Positions 62,532 to 64,000 of a DNA stretch of 64,000 nt are shown piece by piece. The stretch comes from Bacillus sp. JCM 19041 (GTDB lineage Bacteria; Bacillota; Bacilli; Bacillales; Bacillaceae_D). The stretch is taken from contig BAXC01000007.1 in the NCBI GenBank assembly GCA_001310375.1, forward strand, positions 1 through 64,000, in the 5' to 3' direction. Position 1 is the stretch's first letter. The number at the start of each line of letters is the position of its first letter. The position numbers and the translations under genes were made by a program. The notes under the pieces were generated by a model. That model was not told the DNA's origin and searched no databases. It saw only the letters and a program-made list of their open reading frames with translations.

Positions 62532-64000
62532 ATGGAAAAGCTAATACATTCAACAGTGCAGGAAACTGGTATTGAAAAAAAACAGGTTCAACAAGTCATC
62601 TCTCTTATTCAAGAAGGGAATACGGTGCCGTTTATTGCAAGATATCGCAAAGAGCAAACGGGTGGACTAGACGAATTACAAATAAAAGAAATAAATGATA
62701 CATACGAATACGCTAAAAACGTTCACCAGCGACAAGAAGAAGTGCTGCGACTTATCGACGAACAAGGGAAATTGACGGATGAACTAAGAGTTAAGATTTA
62801 CTCGTCAAAAAAGTTACAGCAACTTGAAGATTTGTATAGACCATATAAACAAAAGCGTCGAACAAGGGCAACGATCGCAAAAGAAAGAGGACTTGAACCG
62901 TTAGCAAAGTTGATCTTGTCTTTCCCAAACACTTTTAATCAATCGCAAGAATTATCTCCTTATGTGAATGAAGAAAATGATCTGAATAACGTTGAAGAAG
63001 TTTTAGCGGGGGCTTGTGACATTATCGCAGAAGGCGTCGCTGAAGACCCGATTATACGAGAGCGTTTACGAGAAAAAGCAATGAAGCAATCTACCGTTGA
63101 ATCGGTCAAAAAAGCTAGGGCAGAAGACGAGAAAAGTGTTTTTGCGATCTACTATGAATTTGCAGAACCGATCGGAAAAATGGTTCCTCATCGGACATTG
63201 GCATTAAACAGAGGTGAGAAAGAACAAATACTGCGTGTGAATGTTCGTTTTCAATCAGATGTATTTATCGATCAAATCAAACGTTATTACATTAAGAAGC
63301 ATGGTTCTCCAGTAGTGCCGATCGTAGAACAAGCAATTGAAGATGCTTTTTCTCGTTTGCTCGAACCGTCATTAGAACGGGAAGTAGGGCTTTTCTTACA
63401 GAAAAAGCAGAAGAACAAGCGATTACTATTTTTTCAGAGAACCTAAAACAATTGCTGTTGCAGCCACCGATGAAAGGTCAGGTTGTTCTTGGAATTGACC
63501 CTGCTTTTAGGACGGGGTGTAAATGGGCTGTTATTGATTCGACTGGAAAGTCACTTGATATAGGGGTTGTTTATCCAACAGCGCCACATAACAAGATAAA
63601 AGAAGCGACAGCTATTATTATCGATCTAATAAAGAAATATGATGTGCGCATGGTCGCAATTGGAAACGGAACAGCTTCTAGAGAAACGGAACAATTTGTG
63701 GCAAACGTGTTAAGGGAAATTACTGAAACGGTTTATTATGTAATTGTGAATGAGGCTGGAGCGAGTGTGTACTCTGCATCTGATTTAGCAAGGAAAGAAT
63801 TCCCAGACCTACAAGTTGAGCAACGCAGTGCTATTTCTATCGCACGACGTCTTCAAGATCCTTTAGCAGAATTGGTTAAAATAGATCCTAAATCAGTTGG
63901 CGTTGGCCAATATCAGCATGATGTGTCACAGAAAAAATTGAATGAATCACTTGCCTTTGTCGTAGAAACAGTCGTGAATCGCGTTGGCGTGAACGTCAAT
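62532..64000 (+). CDS. tex: Tex-family RNA-binding transcription accessory protein, N-terminal part
   Basis: The first about 490 residues; the gene continues past the window end. It has the Tex N-terminal domain (GNTVPFIARYRKEQTGGLDELQI, the LQQLEDLYRPYKQKRRTRATIA helix region) and the YqgF-like RNase H-fold domain (VVLGIDPAFRTGCKWAVIDSTGK), followed by NEAGASVYSASDLARKEFP and DPLAELVKIDPKSVGVGQYQHDV of the helix-hairpin-helix region. The S1 domain lies beyond the window. The frame breaks at about 63388 (one missing base); repair gives LFLTEKAEEQAI. B. subtilis also has a tex gene (ydcI) shortly after rsbX. Confidence 0.92.

Noticed and set aside
1..64000. CRISPR arrays, prophage modules, restriction-modification or other defence islands
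   Set aside because: I looked for regularly spaced repeats, phage structural genes, methylases and known defence families and found none; the only toxin-antitoxin pair is the conserved chromosomal mazEF.

Overview
The window is a chromosomal segment of a low-GC, probably alkaliphilic member of the Bacillaceae, most likely Shouchella (the former Bacillus clausii group). Three things point there: a high-alkaline subtilisin of the M-protease/Savinase type (12925-14064), a complete seven-gene Mrp Na+/H+ antiporter operon (36262-42079), and an rhomboid-acpS-ydcC-mazEF-rsb-sigB-tex block (54078-64000) in the order known from Bacillus subtilis. I see no rRNA, tRNA, CRISPR array, prophage or intact transposase.

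Layout. 1-5460: truncated FAD oxidase, PHP phosphatase, Vpr-like secreted protease, and SipW signal peptidase with a TasA/CalY-type fibre protein. 5477-8905: thiaminase TenA behind a TPP riboswitch, a PfoR-like membrane protein, and TerC behind a yybP-ykoY (Mn2+) riboswitch. 9036-12760: alpha/beta hydrolase, HflX behind a leader ORF, ROK kinase. 12925-15992: subtilisin, a remnant of a mobile element, and an RRNPP-type regulator. 16165-23413: M15 peptidase, Fur-box siderophore-binding lipoprotein, sulfurtransferase, AdeR-like regulator with alanine dehydrogenase, lactonase, RarD. 23698-31967: a dpp-ykf operon for uptake and trimming of cell-wall peptides. 32005-35641: CapA-like protein, DoxX, HxlR regulator divergent from an extradiol dioxygenase, stress protein. 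36262-42079: mrpABCDEFG. 42113-50050: PRC-barrel protein, SDR, a three-gene sugar operon, YcaQ-like protein, MBL hydrolase, YesL. 50382-53967: M15 peptidase, LtaS-like sulfatase, YitT-like protein. 54078-64000: rhomboid, AcpS, YdcC, MazEF, the full RsbR-S-T-U-V-W/SigB/RsbX stress module and the start of Tex.

Dominant anomaly. About 40 single-base frame breaks occur in 64 kb, including in genes that should be intact (sigB, rsbU, rsbW, ald, mrpD, tex). Nearly all can be repaired by adding one G or C to a short G or C run. This looks like a systematic sequencing or consensus error, not decay. I therefore join the pieces of each gene into one CDS and state where the frame breaks; the apparent DppC-DppD fusion is one product of it.

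Best leads: the leader-ORF/hairpin arrangement before hflX, the mutually exclusive helices of the TPP riboswitch, the orphan RRNPP regulator facing the subtilisin gene with a 20-nt direct repeat in the subtilisin upstream region, the structured relic between them, the absence of ykfB and alr from otherwise conserved loci, a well-placed SigB promoter inside the rsb operon, and several unannotated small ORFs.
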